Below are positions 62,167-64,000 of a DNA stretch of 64,000 nt, piece by piece. The stretch's first letter is position 1. Every line of letters begins with the position of its first letter. The position numbers and the translations under genes are program-made. This DNA comes from an uncultured Flavobacteriaceae bacterium. Lineage in GTDB: Bacteria > Bacteroidota > Bacteroidia > Flavobacteriales > Flavobacteriaceae. The notes under the pieces were generated by a model. The model ran no database searches and was not told where the DNA came from. It saw nothing but the letters and a program-made list of their open reading frames with translations. The DNA lies in NCBI GenBank assembly GCA_947488345.1, contig CANKZQ010000001.1:124001-188000 (forward strand), given 5' to 3'.

Positions 62167-62208
62167 TGTCATAAAATTGTCATGTTATTTGCATGTGACA
62201 ATCGTCAT
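62167..62208. promoter_or_regulatory. TGTCAT/TGACAA array upstream of serine hydrolase
   Basis: TGTCAT at 62167-62172 and 62178-62183 (period 11), TGACAA at 62196-62201, and GTCAT at 62204-62208. TTGTCA (62177-62182) and TGACAA form an inverted pair. It precedes the -7 box at 62228 and parallels the array at 42830-42856. Candidate operator for the XRE regulator upstream. Confidence 0.5.
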
Positions 62209-62227
62209 ATGCAATTAGACCTCATGC

Positions 62228-62235
62228 TAGTTTTG
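62228..62235 (+). promoter_or_regulatory. Promoter -7 box of the serine hydrolase gene
   Basis: TAGTTTTG, an exact TANNTTTG match, 21 bp before the ATG at 62257. No TTG -33 element at the usual spacing; the TGTCA array lies upstream instead. Confidence 0.55.
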
Positions 62236-62256
62236 ATAACTTAAAAATCAAAGCTT

Positions 62257-64000
62257 ATGAAGTTTAAATTCTCTATTTATTTTTTAATTTTTAGTCTATG
62301 TTATACGAGCTATGCTCAAGAACTGGATACTATTAAATTGACCAAATTTTTTAACACGTTAGAAAAACGAAATGAAGCCATGGGTAGTGTGGCTATTTCA
62401 AAAAACGGACGATTGATTTATAAAAAGACAATAGGATTCCGATATAAGGATACCATTGGTAAAATACCAGCGACTACAGATACCAACTACAGAATCTGGT
62501 CTATTACAAAAACCTATACAGCTGTTATGATCTTTCAACTAATCGAAGAAGGAAAACTAAGCTTAGAAACTCCGCTCTCCACATTTTACCCACAAATACC
62601 AAATGCGAATACAATAACGATCAAACAGATGTTAGCCCACCGTAGTGGAATTTTCGACTATGTTAATGATACCAACGAAGAAGCTAAGTTGGACACTACA
62701 TCTCGAACAAACCATAAAACTTCGTTAATTCAACACATTGCGAAATTCAAACCTAATTTTAATCCAGGGGAAGATTTTAGATATAGCAACTCCAACTATT
62801 TTTTACTAGGATGTATTGTTGAGGGCCTGGATGAAAACACTTTCGAAGTCTCATTAGCTAATAGAATTGTACATAAAATTCATCTAAAAAGCACCTATTT
62901 TGGAAGAGATACATTAAAATCAATAAACAATAAGGCTAACACTTACTATTTTGACAAGCAATGGCGTACAAGTCCTGAAGAAGAAAATTATCGCTATCAT
63001 TTAGAAACCGCAGATGGTGGTATTGTCTCAACACCGAAAGATATGGCACTTTTTATAGATGCATTATTCGATGAAAAACTAGTTTCAAAAGAAAGTTTAA
63101 ATCTCATGACGGCTGGTGCAGATTTTTACCGTCTTGGTCTAATGAAAACTCAGTTTGAAGACATGGAGGGTTTCGGCCATACCGGAGGGTGGATTTCAGA
63201 ATCAAGTCTATTTCATTACCCAAATGAAAAGTTAACCATTGCCTATACTTCTAATGGACCTGTGCTGCGTACGGAAGATATTTTGAACAACATATTGAAG
63301 ATTTATCATCAAAAATCCTTTGACATCTCTATGGATCGCAAACTGCAATTATCATGGATTACAGGATGTTTTTTGTTGATCATTTTTGCTATGCGTCGCT
63401 TTACTAAATTCGATGTGCTGAATAACATTAGTTTGCGCTTGGGACTAGTAATAGCATTCTTGTTTTGGACGAGTACATTTATCGCAAGCATGATGCTAGA
63501 TAACTACAGTCATCGCATACATGGAATAACTGAACTTGATGCATTTTACAGCAATTCTGGTACTTTTACGGCAGGCATGAATATGTCCATTGCTTTATTG
63601 ACTTTTTCATTTATCTTAGGATTGAGTAATGCATGCAAGAAACACGGTTTAAATAGAGTACCCTTAATACCTTTAATCATCATTCCTATTTCTCTCTTAG
63701 GTTCAATGCTTACGCCGTTTCCAAATAACTTATACTCCCTTTTCATTAATGTCATCATACTTTCATCCTTATCGCCTTTACTAGCCAGTATTTTATGGAG
63801 AGGTAAGCATTATAATTTGAGATGGGCAGGGATTAGCTGTTTTTTATGCATGTTGGTGTCTATGGGTTTGTTGATAAGCCGTCCTAAATATCCTCAATTG
63901 ATAGCAGAAAATTTCGGTTTTATTCAACGTATATTATTTTTAGGTTGGACCTTATGGTTAGTTGTTTTGAGCCTTTTCTTTATAAAATCCAGCAAAAATG
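62257..64000 (+). CDS. Beta-lactamase-family serine hydrolase with membrane domain (3' end cut off)
   Basis: The frame is open from ATG 62257 to the end of the window (581 codons), so the C-terminus is outside. Signal peptide ending SYAQ, SxxK tetrad Ser82-Ile-Thr-Lys85 (WSITKTY), AHRSGIFDY, a YSN YxN motif in RYSNSNYFLLG, and HTGG in FGHTGGWISE. After the catalytic domain, from about residue 355, at least six hydrophobic helices follow, resembling DUF998. It is encoded downstream of XRE regulator C and is probably regulated by it. Confidence 0.88.
   Translation, partial: MKFKFSIYFLIFSLCYTSYAQELDTIKLTKFFNTLEKRNEAMGSVAISKNGRLIYKKTIGFRYKDTIGKIPATTDTNYRIWSITKTYTAVMIFQLIEEGKLSLETPLSTFYPQIPNANTITIKQMLAHRSGIFDYVNDTNEEAKLDTTSRTNHKTSLIQHIAKFKPNFNPGEDFRYSNSNYFLLGCIVEGLDENTFEVSLANRIVHKIHLKSTYFGRDTLKSINNKANTYYFDKQWRTSPEEENYRYHLETADGGIVSTPKDMALFIDALFDEKLVSKESLNLMTAGADFYRLGLMKTQFEDMEGFGHTGGWISESSLFHYPNEKLTIAYTSNGPVLRTEDILNNILKIYHQKSFDISMDRKLQLSWITGCFLLIIFAMRRFTKFDVLNNISLRLGLVIAFLFWTSTFIASMMLDNYSHRIHGITELDAFYSNSGTFTAGMNMSIALLTFSFILGLSNACKKHGLNRVPLIPLIIIPISLLGSMLTPFPNNLYSLFINVIILSSLSPLLASILWRGKHYNLRWAGISCFLCMLVSMGLLISRPKYPQLIAENFGFIQRILFLGWTLWLVVLSLFFIKSSKN

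Noticed and set aside
1-64000. CRISPR array, prophage, insertion sequence, rRNA or tRNA genes
   Set aside because: No direct-repeat array with spacers, no transposase, integrase or phage structural gene, and no recognisable structured RNA gene was seen on either strand.

Overview
The window reads as chromosomal DNA of a marine-type Flavobacteriaceae (phylum Bacteroidota). It is AT-rich and its starts lack Shine-Dalgarno sequences, with many TTG starts. Several promoters carry the Bacteroidota -7 box TANNTTTG. The families present are typical of the group: GLPGLI, DUF2141, 2TM, DUF3822 next to RsmD, DUF2024, DUF2652, FISUMP lipoproteins and LytS/LytTR pairs. I saw no rRNA, tRNA, CRISPR array, prophage or insertion sequence, and no gene-free stretch reaches 300 bp. 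The genus cannot be fixed from this sequence.

Layout. 1-11.4 kb (+): end of an iron/cobalamin-type ABC importer, M28 peptidase, a DnaQ-GIY-YIG nuclease fusion, a DUF3857/transglutaminase protein, a potassium channel with a zinc ribbon, miaA, then acyl-CoA dehydrogenase, quinone oxidoreductase and an alpha/beta hydrolase. 11.4-16.2 kb: two tandem acyltransferase paralogs and a RecD2-like helicase (-), then a membrane protein, DUF3822 and rsmD (+). 16.2-24.3 kb (-): one compact 11-gene array that reads as an operon, with two DUF2141 proteins, a LytS kinase fused to a 2TM domain, four free 2TM proteins, an amidohydrolase, a DUF2306 protein, the LytTR response regulator and a GT39-type glycosyltransferase.

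24.4-31.5 kb: serine hydrolase, DUF2652 protein, and a cysteine-rich redox cluster (flavin monooxygenase, CPVC thioredoxin-like protein, secreted protein, DUF2024, MarR regulator) with three copies of a TTAGGA-type palindrome that probably binds the MarR protein. A truncated Crp/Fnr gene follows. 31.5-42.7 kb: lipoproteins, a membrane LytTR regulator next to a CPBP protease with a candidate LytTR operator between them, two AraC regulators, S41 peptidase, SDR oxidoreductase and MOSC protein. A 41-bp promoter element containing a 21-bp direct repeat occurs at 34.6 and 39.1 kb.

42.9-64 kb: mostly envelope proteins (barrels, M23, metallophosphatase, aspartic protease, GLPGLI, FISUMP), a second LytS/LytTR pair, and three paralogous membrane-anchored XRE regulators. 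One is fused to a beta-lactamase-family serine hydrolase, one lies directly upstream of a separate hydrolase of the same family, and one precedes an aspartic protease. The fused and split forms suggest a one-component membrane regulator coupled to an extracytoplasmic hydrolase. Shared ATGACA/TGTCAT elements upstream of the serine hydrolase genes are candidate operators. This is the strongest candidate in the window for an undescribed system.
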